A stretch of DNA of 64,000 bases from CAZSSH01 sp964609825 (GTDB lineage: Bacteria; Verrucomicrobiota; Lentisphaeria; Victivallales; Victivallaceae). Position numbers and translations under genes: made by a program. The notes under the pieces are model-generated. The model ran no database searches. It worked only from the letters and a program-made list of their open reading frames with translations, and had not been told where the DNA came from. The stretch covers positions 434,001 through 498,000 of the forward strand of contig CAZSSH010000002.1 in NCBI GenBank assembly GCA_964609825.1, in the 5' to 3' direction. Within the stretch, counting starts at the first letter, position 1. The number at the start of each line of letters is the position of its first letter. Below are positions 1 through 8,894 of this stretch, in pieces.

Positions 1-498
1 TACAAAAATCACATTGGCCAAGGTCGTCCCAAAGTCGAGCATCAGCCAAAATACGCAAAAGACGGCCATTGAGGCGGTATGAAGGCTGATCAACTCCGGA
101 CCGACCGCATTTTGCAGCAACCGCCCCAGCCAGGGAGTGCACCCGAGACCGATCATCCCCACCGCCACAAACGGCGTGGTCAGCATCAAATAGGGAATCC
201 GGCGACCCCAGCGGCTCCGGTGCCGGTCCGACCGGTAACTGACAATCGGCCCCAAAATCACATTGGTGAGATTGGGAATCGCCAAAATAATCACGCCGTA
301 AAAGAAATCGGAAACGCCGAACGACTTGATCATCAGCGTCGCCACACTCCCGGCGGCGCGCTCCTTAAGCGACCAGGCAAAATCGCCCCACAACAGCCAG
401 CAAAATAAAATTGCCACCCCGGCGGCGGTGTAAGTGAGCGTCCCGACGGACCACCGGCGCGGCGAACCGTCCTCGTTGCATACGGACAAAAAACTCAT
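1..498 (-). CDS. MFS sugar transporter, N-terminal part (runs off left edge)
   Basis: The reverse complement reads open from ATG at 498 to the window edge, giving 166 residues without a stop. The translation starts MSFLSVCNEDGSPRRW and alternates hydrophobic segments with a short basic loop, SYRSDRHRSRWGRRIPYL. That loop is the cytoplasmic loop 2-3 signature of major facilitator proteins, and the arrangement resembles glycoside/sucrose cation symporters (GPH or SLC45 type). About four membrane segments are visible; the rest of the protein lies outside the window. A strong GGAGGAG Shine-Dalgarno sits 6 to 7 bases before the ATG. A promoter is visible upstream at 573-601. The substrate cannot be read from this part; a sugar or glycoside is an inference from the family. 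Confidence 0.8.
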   Translation of the reverse strand, partial: MSFLSVCNEDGSPRRWSVGTLTYTAAGVAILFCWLLWGDFAWSLKERAAGSVATLMIKSFGVSDFFYGVIILAIPNLTNVILGPIVSYRSDRHRSRWGRRIPYLMLTTPFVAVGMIGLGCTPWLGRLLQNAVGPELISLHTASMAVFCVFWLMLDFGTTLANVIFV

Positions 499-572
499 TT
501 CTCCTCCATTGCGGAGACTGATTTTCGATTTATTGCTGACATCTTAATATCTTTCGTTTGCTGTTATTCCAT

Positions 573-601
573 ATTATATCAGAAAAATGAGATTTATACA
601 A
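573..601 (-). promoter_or_regulatory. Sigma-70-type promoter for the MFS gene
   Basis: On the minus strand TTGTAT (601-596), a 17-base spacer and TATAAT (578-573) form a good housekeeping promoter about 75 bases upstream of the transporter ATG at 498. Confidence 0.65.
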
Positions 602-624
602 TGATAAATAAATCAGAAAAATGA
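578..624. repeat. 13-bp direct repeat around the MFS promoter
   Basis: ATCAGAAAAATGA occurs at 578-590 and again at 612-624, 34 bases apart. The first copy abuts the -10 box and the second lies just upstream of the -35 box. This placement suits a repressor or activator operator. Only the repeat itself is seen; the binding protein is unknown. Confidence 0.45.
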
Positions 625-715
625 CACTTTTGCAACATCGGCAAAGATTATAGCCAAAATTATGTCTGCGCCACGCATCAATCTGGCGCAACAACGTTAT
701 CTCCCCATTTACCGC

Positions 716-749
716 AAAAAAAGAGCGCCCGGGAATTTCCCGAGCGCTC
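716..749 (-). terminator. Rho-independent terminator after groEL
   Basis: On the minus strand a 12-bp stem with one wobble pair (arms 738-749 and 723-734, 3-base loop) is followed directly by seven T residues (722-716). It ends the dnaK-groES-groEL transcript. Confidence 0.85.
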
Positions 750-766
750 CAAGGGGAGGAGGATGC

Positions 767-2398
<1,632 letters not shown>

Positions 2399-2442
2399 AA
2401 TACTGTAACTCCTTAAAAGATCTTTTTAAAATGTCTGAAAAA

Positions 2443-2739
2443 TTAGCCGACGATGGCCAAAATGTCGTCCTGAGAAACGACTTTATACTCTTTGCCGTCA
2501 ACCTTGACTTCGGTGCCGCCGTAACGGCTGGTCAAGACGATATTACCGACAGCGACATCAAATTTAATTTTTTCGCCTTTGTCATTGAGTTTGCCGGTGC
2601 CGAGAGCGATGACTTTGTACTCCTGCGGTTTTTCTTTGGCGCTGTCCGGGATCAGGATCCCGCCCTTCATCTGCTCCTGAGACTCGCAGAGCTCCAACAA
2701 CACGCGATCACCCAACGGCTTGATACTTACTTTTGACAT
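2443..2739 (-). CDS. groES: Co-chaperonin GroES
   Basis: A 98-residue Cpn10 subunit that caps the GroEL ring. The N-terminus KPLGDRVLLEL and the mobile-loop region around residues 17 to 34 (SQEQMKGGILIPDSA) are typical, and the length is normal. The start is preceded by AAGGAAGAAG. It lies between dnaK (77 bp upstream) and groEL (44 bp downstream), all on the minus strand. I see no separate promoter between dnaK and groES, only a GC-rich hairpin at 2782-2805, so co-transcription with dnaK is the simplest reading. Confidence 0.98.
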   Translation of the reverse strand: MSKVSIKPLGDRVLLELCESQEQMKGGILIPDSAKEKPQEYKVIALGTGKLNDKGEKIKFDVAVGNIVLTSRYGGTEVKVDGKEYKVVSQDDILAIVG

Positions 2740-2781
2740 TTTCTTCTTCCTTGGTTTGGTTGCTTATATTTTTTTAGTTTT

Positions 2782-2805
2782 CCTCCTCCCGCCGACGGGA
2801 GGAGG
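2782..2805. other. GC-rich hairpin between dnaK and groES, no U-tract
   Basis: Perfect 10-bp stem (2782-2791 with 2796-2805) and a 4-base loop. In the direction of dnaK transcription it is followed by an A-rich stretch, not T residues, so it is not a standard intrinsic terminator for dnaK. It may be an RNA processing or mRNA-stability structure. On the plus strand five T residues follow after a short spacer, but no plus-strand gene ends here. Confidence 0.6.
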
Positions 2806-2816
2806 GGTATTTTTGC

Positions 2817-4712
2817 TTAATTGACCACTTCGGCATCGACGACGTCATCGTCGCCCTTGTCCTTGGGCTGCTGTTGCTGACCGCCCGCATTGGGGGCGCC
2901 CTGCTGCGCTTCGCCCTGCTGGGCGTATACGGCCTCACCAAGCTTCATCAAGTACTGCTCAAGCTCCTGCATCGTGGCCTTCATGCCCTCGGTGTCATCG
3001 GACTCGATTTGCTTCTTGAGTTTCTCAAGGTTGCTCTCGATGTTGGAGCGGACGTCGGCCGGAACTTTGTCGCCAAACTCCTTAAGCTGCTTTTCGGTCT
3101 GGTAGACCATCGAGTCTGCGCGGTTTTTGGTCTCGATCTTTTCCTTGGCCGCTTTGTCATCCTCGGCGTGAGCCTTGGCTTCGTTGACCATGCGGTCGAT
3201 TTCGGCGTCGGTGAGACCGCTCGAAGCGGTGATCGTAATCTTTTGCTCTTTGCCGGTACCTTTGTCTTTGGCGGTCACGTGTAAGATGCCGTTGGCGTCA
3301 ATGTCAAAGGTGACCTCGATCTGAGGCACGCCGCGCGGCGCCGGGGCAATCCCGTCGAGGCGGAAGCGGCCGATCGACTTGTTGTCGCGCGCCATTTCAC
3401 GCTCGCCCTGCAGCACATGGACATCCACCGCAGGCTGATTGTCGCTCGCCGTGCTGAAAACTTCGGTGCGTTTGGTCGGAATCGTGGTGTTGCGCTCGAT
3501 CATCCGGGTCATGATGCCGCCGTTGGTCTCGATCCCGAGCGAAAGCGGGGTCACGTCCAACAAGAGCACATCCTCGACCTGACCGCCCAGCACGCCGCCC
3601 TGAATCGCGGCGCCCGCGGCGACGACTTCATCGGGGTTGACGCCCTTGTGCGGTTCTTTGCTAAAGATCGCCTTGGCAGTTTCCTGAACTTTGGGCATAC
3701 GAGTCATCCCGCCGACCAAAATGACTTCCTTGATTTTGTCGGCAGTGACGCCGGCATCGCGCATACAATTGTTGCACGGCGCTTTGGTGCGCTCCAGCAA
3801 CGGGTCGCAAATCTTCTCGAGTTGGGCGCGAGTCACGGTGATGTTGAGGTGCACCGGCCCATCCTGATTCATGGTGATAAACGGCAAGTTGATGTCCGAG
3901 CTCATGCTCGAGGACAACTCGCACTTGGCCTTTTCGGCGGCTTCCTTGAGCCGCTGCAACGCCTGCGCGTCTTTGCGCAAATCAACGCCGTTCTCTTTTT
4001 GGAACTCGGTTGCCAAGGAGTCGATCACCGCCTGGTCAAAGTCATCCCCGCCCAAGTGGGTGTCGCCGTTGGTGGCCTTTACTTCAAAGACGCCGTCGCC
4101 GATTTCCAAGACGGAGATATCAAACGTACCGCCGCCCAAGTCGTAGACGGCCACGGTTTCGTCGGATTTTTTGTCCAAGCCGTAAGCCAGAGCGGCCGCG
4201 GTCGGCTCGTTGATAATACGCAGGACTTCGAGCCCGGCAATCTTGCCGGCGTCCTTGGTCGCCTGACGCTGCGTATCATTAAAATACGCGGGGACGGTGA
4301 TCACAGCCTGAGTGATTTTTTCGCCCAGGTAAGCTTCGGCGTCGGCCTTGAGCTTTTGCAGAATCATCGCCGAAATTTCCGGCGGAGAGTAGGTACGGTC
4401 GCCGACTTTTACGTGGGCGTCGCCGTTGGCCGCCTCGACTACTTCGTAGGGGACCAATGATTTCTCATGCCCGATTTCGGAAAACTTGCGCCCCATGAAA
4501 CGCTTGATCGAAAAAATCGTGTTTTTGGGGTTCGTCACCGCCTGACGTTTGGCGGTCTGGCCGACCAGACGCTCACCGCTCTTGGTAAATGCCACGATCG
4601 ACGGCGTAGTGCGGTTGCCCTCAGCGTTGGGAATCACTTTATATTCCCCATGCTCCATCACAGCCATACAGCTGTTGGTAGTACCTAAATCTATCCCTAA
4701 AATTTTACCCAT
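2817..4712 (-). CDS. dnaK: Chaperone DnaK (Hsp70)
   Basis: Hsp70 chaperone of 631 residues from the ATG at 4712. An in-frame reading upstream begins further out, but the ATG giving MGKILGIDLGTTNSC is preceded by AAGGAGG at about 8 bases and matches the family start. The nucleotide-binding domain covers about residues 1-375, with AYFNDTQRQATKDAGKIAG and VYDLGGGTFDISVL. The substrate-binding domain follows, then a lid and a Gln/Gly-rich tail ending DDDVVDAEVVN. It is the first gene of a dnaK-groES-groEL cluster; no grpE or dnaJ is nearby. Transcription probably starts from the sigma-54 promoter at 4756-4772. Confidence 0.98.
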   Translation of the reverse strand: MGKILGIDLGTTNSCMAVMEHGEYKVIPNAEGNRTTPSIVAFTKSGERLVGQTAKRQAVTNPKNTIFSIKRFMGRKFSEIGHEKSLVPYEVVEAANGDAHVKVGDRTYSPPEISAMILQKLKADAEAYLGEKITQAVITVPAYFNDTQRQATKDAGKIAGLEVLRIINEPTAAALAYGLDKKSDETVAVYDLGGGTFDISVLEIGDGVFEVKATNGDTHLGGDDFDQAVIDSLATEFQKENGVDLRKDAQALQRLKEAAEKAKCELSSSMSSDINLPFITMNQDGPVHLNITVTRAQLEKICDPLLERTKAPCNNCMRDAGVTADKIKEVILVGGMTRMPKVQETAKAIFSKEPHKGVNPDEVVAAGAAIQGGVLGGQVEDVLLLDVTPLSLGIETNGGIMTRMIERNTTIPTKRTEVFSTASDNQPAVDVHVLQGEREMARDNKSIGRFRLDGIAPAPRGVPQIEVTFDIDANGILHVTAKDKGTGKEQKITITASSGLTDAEIDRMVNEAKAHAEDDKAAKEKIETKNRADSMVYQTEKQLKEFGDKVPADVRSNIESNLEKLKKQIESDDTEGMKATMQELEQYLMKLGEAVYAQQGEAQQGAPNAGGQQQQPKDKGDDDVVDAEVVN

Positions 4713-4755
4713 AATATCATCCTCCTTAAAATGGTGTAAATCCACGCCATTTTTA

Positions 4756-4772
4756 TAGCAAGTCCCGTGCCA
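4756..4772 (-). promoter_or_regulatory. Consensus sigma-54 promoter upstream of dnaK
   Basis: The minus strand reads TGGCACGGGACTTGCTA, an exact match to the TGGCAC-N5-TTGCT core of sigma-54 (RpoN) promoters. The GG and GC elements are 12 bases apart (4771-4770 and 4759-4758), giving a predicted transcription start near 4746, about 34 bases before the dnaK ATG. No CIRCE element (TTAGCACTC-N9-GAGTGCTAA) is seen here. Match and spacing are direct observations; function is inferred. Confidence 0.75.
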
Positions 4773-4813
4773 TCGCTTTTAAACGCCGTTTTTCGCGCTT
4801 TTTGCCAATTTTG

Positions 4814-4854
4814 CTGCGACAATTTGTCACAGTTGGCGCAATCTTTGTCACAGT
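4814..4854. promoter_or_regulatory. Palindrome and direct repeat, candidate enhancer site for dnaK
   Basis: CTGCGACAATTTGTCACAG at 4814-4832 is a 19-bp palindrome with one mismatched pair. Its right arm TTTGTCACAGT (4823-4833) is repeated exactly at 4844-4854, 21 bp or two helical turns away. The sites lie about 75 to 105 bp upstream of the predicted sigma-54 start, the usual distance for a bacterial enhancer-binding protein. They could equally serve the divergent trxA promoter. Confidence 0.55.
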
Positions 4855-4887
4855 GCGCGCACCTCAAAAAAAATTGCAAAATTTGAT

Positions 4888-4915
4888 TTGGTTTTTATCC
4901 GAAGCGTGCTATATT
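4888..4915 (+). promoter_or_regulatory. Possible promoter for trxA-queD-queE
   Basis: TTGGTT, a 16-base spacer and TATATT lie about 55 bases before the trxA ATG. The -35 match is weak, so this is tentative. Confidence 0.4.
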
Positions 4916-4970
4916 TAAGGAAACAACCCTTTATCTCTTATTTCAACTTTTTAATACGGGAATTTTTACC

Positions 4971-5285
4971 ATGTCAACTCTGAAAGTACTCAACTCCGAA
5001 AACTTTGATGAAGTCACCGCCTCCGGCGTCACGCTGGTCGATTTTTGGGCCCCCTGGTGCGGCCCCTGCAAAATGCTGCTTCCAATTATGGAGCAGGTCG
5101 CGGCCGAGCTCGGCGACGACGCCACCGTGGCCAAAGTGGACATTGACGAGTGCGGAGATTTGGCCGTGCGCTTCGGCATCCGCAACGTGCCGGCGGTGTT
5201 TCTCATCAAGGACGGCGAAGTCCTCGAACAATTTAACGGCATCCAGACCAAGGCAAAACTGGTCGATGCGGTCAGGAATCTCTGA
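4971..5285 (+). CDS. trxA: Thioredoxin
   Basis: A 104-residue cytosolic thioredoxin that reduces protein disulfides. The active site WCGPC (Cys30, Cys33) follows the VDFWAP strand. The cis-proline loop NVPAVFLIKDGE lies near residue 75. Length and fold pattern match TrxA, with no signal peptide. It is transcribed away from dnaK, and its TGA stop overlaps the queD ATG by one base (TGATG), so queD is probably translationally coupled. The Shine-Dalgarno is weak. The coupling to queuosine genes is likely only operon convenience. Confidence 0.95.
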   Translation: MSTLKVLNSENFDEVTASGVTLVDFWAPWCGPCKMLLPIMEQVAAELGDDATVAKVDIDECGDLAVRFGIRNVPAVFLIKDGEVLEQFNGIQTKAKLVDAVRNL

Positions 5286-5656
5286 TGTTTGATGTCGAAA
5301 TCACCCGGACTTTTTCGGCCGCGCATCTGTTGCGCGGGTACAACGGAGTTTGCAGCAATCTTCACGGGCACAATTACAAGGTGACCGTGGTCGTCCGCGC
5401 GCAGGAGCTGGACGAAATCGGCATCGCATTGGACTTCAAAAAGCTCAAGTGCGAGCTCGACGCTTTGCTTGACGCCTACGACCACAAAAATCTGGCCGAT
5501 CTTCCTGAGTTCGCCGCCATCAACCCGACCAGCGAAAATCTGGCAAGATTGATTTACCGGCAGATGAGCCAAAAGATGAATGACGGCAACATCCGGGTCC
5601 GGCAGGTCAAAATCGGCGAGTCCGATTTCTCGGCCGTGACCTATTTTGAGGATTAA
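5285..5656 (+). CDS. queD: 6-carboxytetrahydropterin synthase QueD
   Basis: A 123-residue enzyme of the PTPS fold. QueD converts 7,8-dihydroneopterin triphosphate to 6-carboxytetrahydropterin, the step before QueE in queuosine/preQ0 synthesis. The zinc ligands are visible as His14 in FSAAHLL and His27 and His29 in NLHGHNY. The catalytic Cys is Cys23 in GVCSN, four residues before His27. DHKNLAD and NPTSENLAR are further family motifs. It overlaps trxA by one base and is followed 5 bp later by queE, its pathway neighbour, which supports QueD over a biopterin role. queC and queF are not in the window. Confidence 0.93.
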   Translation: MFDVEITRTFSAAHLLRGYNGVCSNLHGHNYKVTVVVRAQELDEIGIALDFKKLKCELDALLDAYDHKNLADLPEFAAINPTSENLARLIYRQMSQKMNDGNIRVRQVKIGESDFSAVTYFED

Positions 5657-5661
5657 AAACG

Positions 5662-6309
5662 ATGTTTCAGGTCGTCGAGCGCTTTGTCAGCATCCAGGGG
5701 GAGTCTACCCATGCCGGGCGGGCCTGCTACTTTATCCGGCTGGCCGGGTGCAATCTACGGTGTCACTACTGCGACACGGTGTATGCCCAGGAGCACGGCA
5801 CCGGTCAATTGCTCCCCCATGATCAATTGGTCAATGATGTGGTCGACTCCGGCATCAAACTTGTGGAGATCACCGGCGGCGAACCCTTGCTCCATCACGA
5901 TTTGCCGCTCCTCTGTCAACTTTTGCTCGACCGCGGCATCGAGGTATTGATTGAAACCAATGGCTCGTGCCCGATCGCCGATTTGCCCAAAGCGTGCAAA
6001 AAAATTCTCGATTGCAAGCTTCCCGACTCCGGGATGGCCGAGTATAACCTTTATGAAAATTACGCGTTGCTGCAACCGCACGACGAGGTCAAGTTTGTGG
6101 TAAGTTCGCGCGCCGACTTTGATTTCGCCGTGGAGACGATCCAAAAATATCACTTGGAGCGCAAGACGCCCAATCTTTTATTGAGCCCGGTGTGGGGCAA
6201 AGTCGACTTTGCCGAGCTGGCCGACTGGTTGCTCGAGTCCAAGGCTCCCGCCCGGATGCAAATCCAGCTCCATAAAATCATCTGGGGCAAAGACGCCCCC
6301 GGCAAGTAA
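5662..6309 (+). CDS. queE: 7-carboxy-7-deazaguanine synthase QueE (radical SAM)
   Basis: A 215-residue radical SAM enzyme that turns 6-carboxytetrahydropterin into 7-carboxy-7-deazaguanine. The N-terminus FVSIQGESTHAG is the QueE substrate signature. The cluster motif is CNLRCHYC (Cys30, Cys34, Cys37), the normal CX3CX2C for this enzyme. EITGGEPLL binds S-adenosylmethionine. It follows queD by 5 bp. Its TAA stop ends at 6309 and the convergent epmA stop begins at 6310, so two opposing genes abut with no room for a terminator between them. Confidence 0.95.
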   Translation: MFQVVERFVSIQGESTHAGRACYFIRLAGCNLRCHYCDTVYAQEHGTGQLLPHDQLVNDVVDSGIKLVEITGGEPLLHHDLPLLCQLLLDRGIEVLIETNGSCPIADLPKACKKILDCKLPDSGMAEYNLYENYALLQPHDEVKFVVSSRADFDFAVETIQKYHLERKTPNLLLSPVWGKVDFAELADWLLESKAPARMQIQLHKIIWGKDAPGK

Positions 6310-7203
6310 TCAGCGGTCGGTGATCCGCACCTCGCGGATATCTTCGGCATTGCAAAAAATCATCATCAAGCGGTCAAACCCCAAGGCACAACCGGAGCTC
6401 TCCGGCAAACCATGATCCAACGCCGCATAAAACGCCGCAGGCTCGGGGTAGGCGTGCATCTGTTGCTCTTTCCGGACTTGATTGGCAAGAGCAAAGCGCC
6501 GTTTTTGCTCGGCAGCGTCGGTCAACTCGCCAAAGGCGTTGGCCAGCTCCAGCCCGGCGATGTACAGCTCCCAGCGCTCCGCCACCCGGGAGTCGCGTTT
6601 GGAAACGCGCGACAATGCGGCGCGTTCGGCCGGATAATCGGTCAAAAAAGTGAGGCCGGTTTTGCCCAGCTCGGGCTCGACTTTGGTCACCATGATTTCG
6701 TCAAACGTGTCGGCGGCATGGGCGGCAAAGCTGGAGACCCCGGCATATTTTTGAAACGCGGCCTCGACGGTGATGAACTCAACCTTGTCCATATCGATCA
6801 ACCGTCCCTGATATTGCAAGGTCGTCCCGCCGTGACGCCGCGCGAGCTCGCTCACCAAACTGGCAGTAAAATGCGCCAAATCAAGATAATTCATCTCCGT
6901 CGAGTAAAACTCGAGCATGGTGAATTCCTCCAAATGTTTGCGGCCCGACTCTTTGGCGCGAAAACAGCTGCCCAGCTGGTAAATCCGTTTGGCGCCCTCG
7001 CTCAACAAAATTTTCATCGCCAGCTCGGGGCTGGTGCGCAAAAAAGCCCCCTCGGCGCGGACGGACTCAATGTATTCCTCCGGCGCGGGGGCGTAAATCT
7101 TGACCGGGGTCTCCACCTCGAGAAACCCCGCACAGTCAAAAAAAAGACGCAAAGAGCGCAAAATCTCCGCTCTCCGCGTCAAATTGGCAAGAGTGACTGC
7201 CAT
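6310..7203 (-). CDS. epmA: EF-P lysyltransferase EpmA (GenX/PoxA)
   Basis: A 297-residue paralogue of the class II lysyl-tRNA synthetase catalytic core without the anticodon-binding domain, as expected for EpmA. EpmA attaches beta-lysine to a conserved lysine of elongation factor P. Class II motifs are visible: motif 2 as YQLGSCFRAKESGRKHLEEF and motif 3 as GCALGFDRLMM. Further motifs are LRTSPELAMKILL and ELANAFGEL. Its ATG shares one base with the efp stop (TAATG), so both are co-translated, which supports the assignment strongly. The beta-lysine-forming partner EpmB is not in the window. Confidence 0.93.
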   Translation of the reverse strand: MAVTLANLTRRAEILRSLRLFFDCAGFLEVETPVKIYAPAPEEYIESVRAEGAFLRTSPELAMKILLSEGAKRIYQLGSCFRAKESGRKHLEEFTMLEFYSTEMNYLDLAHFTASLVSELARRHGGTTLQYQGRLIDMDKVEFITVEAAFQKYAGVSSFAAHAADTFDEIMVTKVEPELGKTGLTFLTDYPAERAALSRVSKRDSRVAERWELYIAGLELANAFGELTDAAEQKRRFALANQVRKEQQMHAYPEPAAFYAALDHGLPESSGCALGFDRLMMIFCNAEDIREVRITDR

Positions 7204-7769
7204 TATGCTTTGCTGACGCGCTCGGCATAGAGGCCGGTGCGCGTGTCAATCTTGACCACATCGCCCTGATTGATGAAAAGCGGGACCTGAATTTCGTAAC
7301 CGTTGTCGATCTTGGCCGGTTTCAAAACGTTGGTCGCGGTGTCGCCGCGGGCGCCCGGCTCAGTGTCGACGATTTCTTTTTCGATAAAGGTCGGCAGCGT
7401 GATTTCGATCGGAAGACCGTTAAAGAGCACAAATTTGCACTCGCTCTCTTCGATCAAAAAGTAGACCTGATTGCCCAAGGTTTCGGGGGAAACCAGCATT
7501 TCCTCATAGGTATTGGGATCGGTAAAGACGTAGTTGTGACCGTCGTTGTAGGAGTAAAACATTTCGCGCTCCTCCAAATCCGGCTTGTCGATTTTGTCGG
7601 TCGGACGGTAGGTTTTCTCCATCCCGCTGCCGGTCATCATGTTTTTGAGGCGGCAACGATAGAGCGCGGTGCCTTTGCCGGGTTTGCAGAAATCAAACTC
7701 GGTAATGACCCAAGGCTCGTTGTCGATTTGGATTTTTAATCCTTTTTTCAAGTCGGATGCACTGTACAT
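7203..7769 (-). CDS. efp: Translation elongation factor P
   Basis: EF-P of 188 residues, which binds between the P and E sites and rescues ribosomes stalled at polyproline. The N-terminal KOW-like domain carries the modification loop CKPGKGTA with Lys32 at the position lysylated by EpmA. The two OB domains follow, with VVKIDTRTGLYAERV near the C-terminus. It is preceded by CAGGAGAG and by a promoter at 7812-7839, and overlaps epmA by one base. The intact lysine in the loop agrees with the adjacent modifying enzyme. Confidence 0.97.
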   Translation of the reverse strand: MYSASDLKKGLKIQIDNEPWVITEFDFCKPGKGTALYRCRLKNMMTGSGMEKTYRPTDKIDKPDLEEREMFYSYNDGHNYVFTDPNTYEEMLVSPETLGNQVYFLIEESECKFVLFNGLPIEITLPTFIEKEIVDTEPGARGDTATNVLKPAKIDNGYEIQVPLFINQGDVVKIDTRTGLYAERVSKA

Positions 7770-7811
7770 GTTTTATTCTCTCCTGTGATTAATTCAAACA
7801 TACATTTGATT

Positions 7812-7839
7812 AATATATCACAACTTATTGAGAATGCAA
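7812..7839 (-). promoter_or_regulatory. Promoter for efp-epmA
   Basis: On the minus strand TTGCAT (7839-7834), 16 bases, then TATATT (7817-7812), about 45 bases before the efp ATG. Confidence 0.6.
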
Positions 7840-7871
7840 GTCGTTTTGCATCAAAATGTAAAAAGCGGCGG

Positions 7872-8726
7872 TCAGCCGATGGTATCAAAGATGTGGTCGG
7901 GCTCAAACTCGGCCTGCGCCGCTTCAGCCTTGGCGCGGTCGGTGATGCCGGTCAAAACCACCGCCGAAGTCATCCCCGCGAGATTGGCGCCGCGAATATC
8001 CGAGGCGAGCGAGTCGCCGACCATCAAGATCCGCCGGTAGTCGGCACACTTGAGATGATAGTTTCGCTCCAAAAGCTCCACGGTGTAATCATAAATCGCC
8101 CGGTAGGGTTTGCCAAGGTACACCGGCGCAATATGGACCCCCATTTCGGCCAAAATCGCCAGCATTGAGCGGGCCTGACCGCCGGCGCCGATGCCGATTT
8201 CGCCATGCTTGCCGCTCGGCCAGTAGGTGTCCGGGTTGGGAACGATAAAAGGAGCCTCCGGATGGCGGCGAAAATAGCCGATCACCGCCTCCCATGCCGC
8301 GCGCCAGTCGTAAATACCCTCGCCCATCACCACGCCATGACAGCTCTCGATCTCATCCGGGTCGTTGACCGAAATCAGTCCGGCGCGTTCGGCAAACGAG
8401 GGGTTGCCGAGCTCGCCCACCACAAAAAAACGCTTTCCGGTGTACTCGCGGTCGCGAACCATGGCCGCCAGCGCCGAGCCGCAGGAAACAATCTGCGCCG
8501 GGTCGACGGTAAAATCGGCGCGGCGCAAAAAGCCGCTCTTTTCCTCCGTGGAGTGGTTGCCATCGTTGGTCAGCAAAAAGTAGGGGAAATGCTTGCGCTC
8601 AAGCCCGGTAATGAAATCGACCGCGCCTGGCAAGCTCCGCATGCCGCGCGTCAGCGTGCCGTCGATGTCAAAAATTATGGCGTCAAATTCGCCGTGGTGT
8701 TTTTTCCAGTAATCCGTTAATTTCAC
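7872..8726 (-). CDS. HAD-superfamily sugar phosphatase (NagD/class IIA type)
   Basis: A phosphatase of about 284 residues. The nucleophile motif IIFDIDGTLTRG near the N-terminus, the LLTNDGN motif II, LGKPYRAIYD and the acidic motif MVGDSLASDIRGANLAG near the C-terminus define a class IIA HAD fold (NagD, p-nitrophenyl phosphatase type). The substrate is probably a small phosphorylated sugar or nucleotide. Start choice: an ATG at 8732 directly abuts the only Shine-Dalgarno (AGGGAG), while the GTG at 8726 is spaced six bases from it, so I prefer GTG. The alternative adds two residues. It stands alone, 102 bp upstream of efp on the same strand. Confidence 0.85.
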   Translation of the reverse strand: MKLTDYWKKHHGEFDAIIFDIDGTLTRGMRSLPGAVDFITGLERKHFPYFLLTNDGNHSTEEKSGFLRRADFTVDPAQIVSCGSALAAMVRDREYTGKRFFVVGELGNPSFAERAGLISVNDPDEIESCHGVVMGEGIYDWRAAWEAVIGYFRRHPEAPFIVPNPDTYWPSGKHGEIGIGAGGQARSMLAILAEMGVHIAPVYLGKPYRAIYDYTVELLERNYHLKCADYRRILMVGDSLASDIRGANLAGMTSAVVLTGITDRAKAEAAQAEFEPDHIFDTIG

Positions 8727-8865
8727 TCTCATCTCCCTCTTGATCAGGAGATAAAATATATCATCACCGGCCCCGAAAAGCAAGCGGCAAGCTCAAATAA
8801 TTACCAAAACTCGCTTTTCCCTCACAAAAAATCATAAAAAGTTAATCTTTCATCCCGGAAATTGC

Positions 8866-8894
8866 TTGACATAATCATTGATAAGTCGTATATT
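8866..8894 (+). promoter_or_regulatory. Strong sigma-70 promoter for the pseudopilin leader
   Basis: TTGACA (8866-8871), exactly 17 bases, TATATT (8889-8894), one of the best housekeeping promoters in the window. The predicted start near 8901 gives a leader of about 190 nt before the ATG at 9092. Confidence 0.8.

Noticed and set aside
2782..2805. Standard intrinsic terminator of dnaK
   Set aside because: The stem is strong but followed by A residues in the direction of transcription, with no T-run.
3417..4460. 347-codon open frame opposite dnaK
   Set aside because: Shadow of dnaK with no support from motifs or ribosome-binding site.
4814..4832. CRP/FNR-type site
   Set aside because: TGTGA and TCGCA half-sites are separated by seven bases rather than six and fit a longer 19-bp palindrome better.
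4713..4970. CIRCE (HrcA) operator upstream of dnaK
   Set aside because: I looked for TTAGCACTC with GAGTGCTAA and found neither arm here or before groES.
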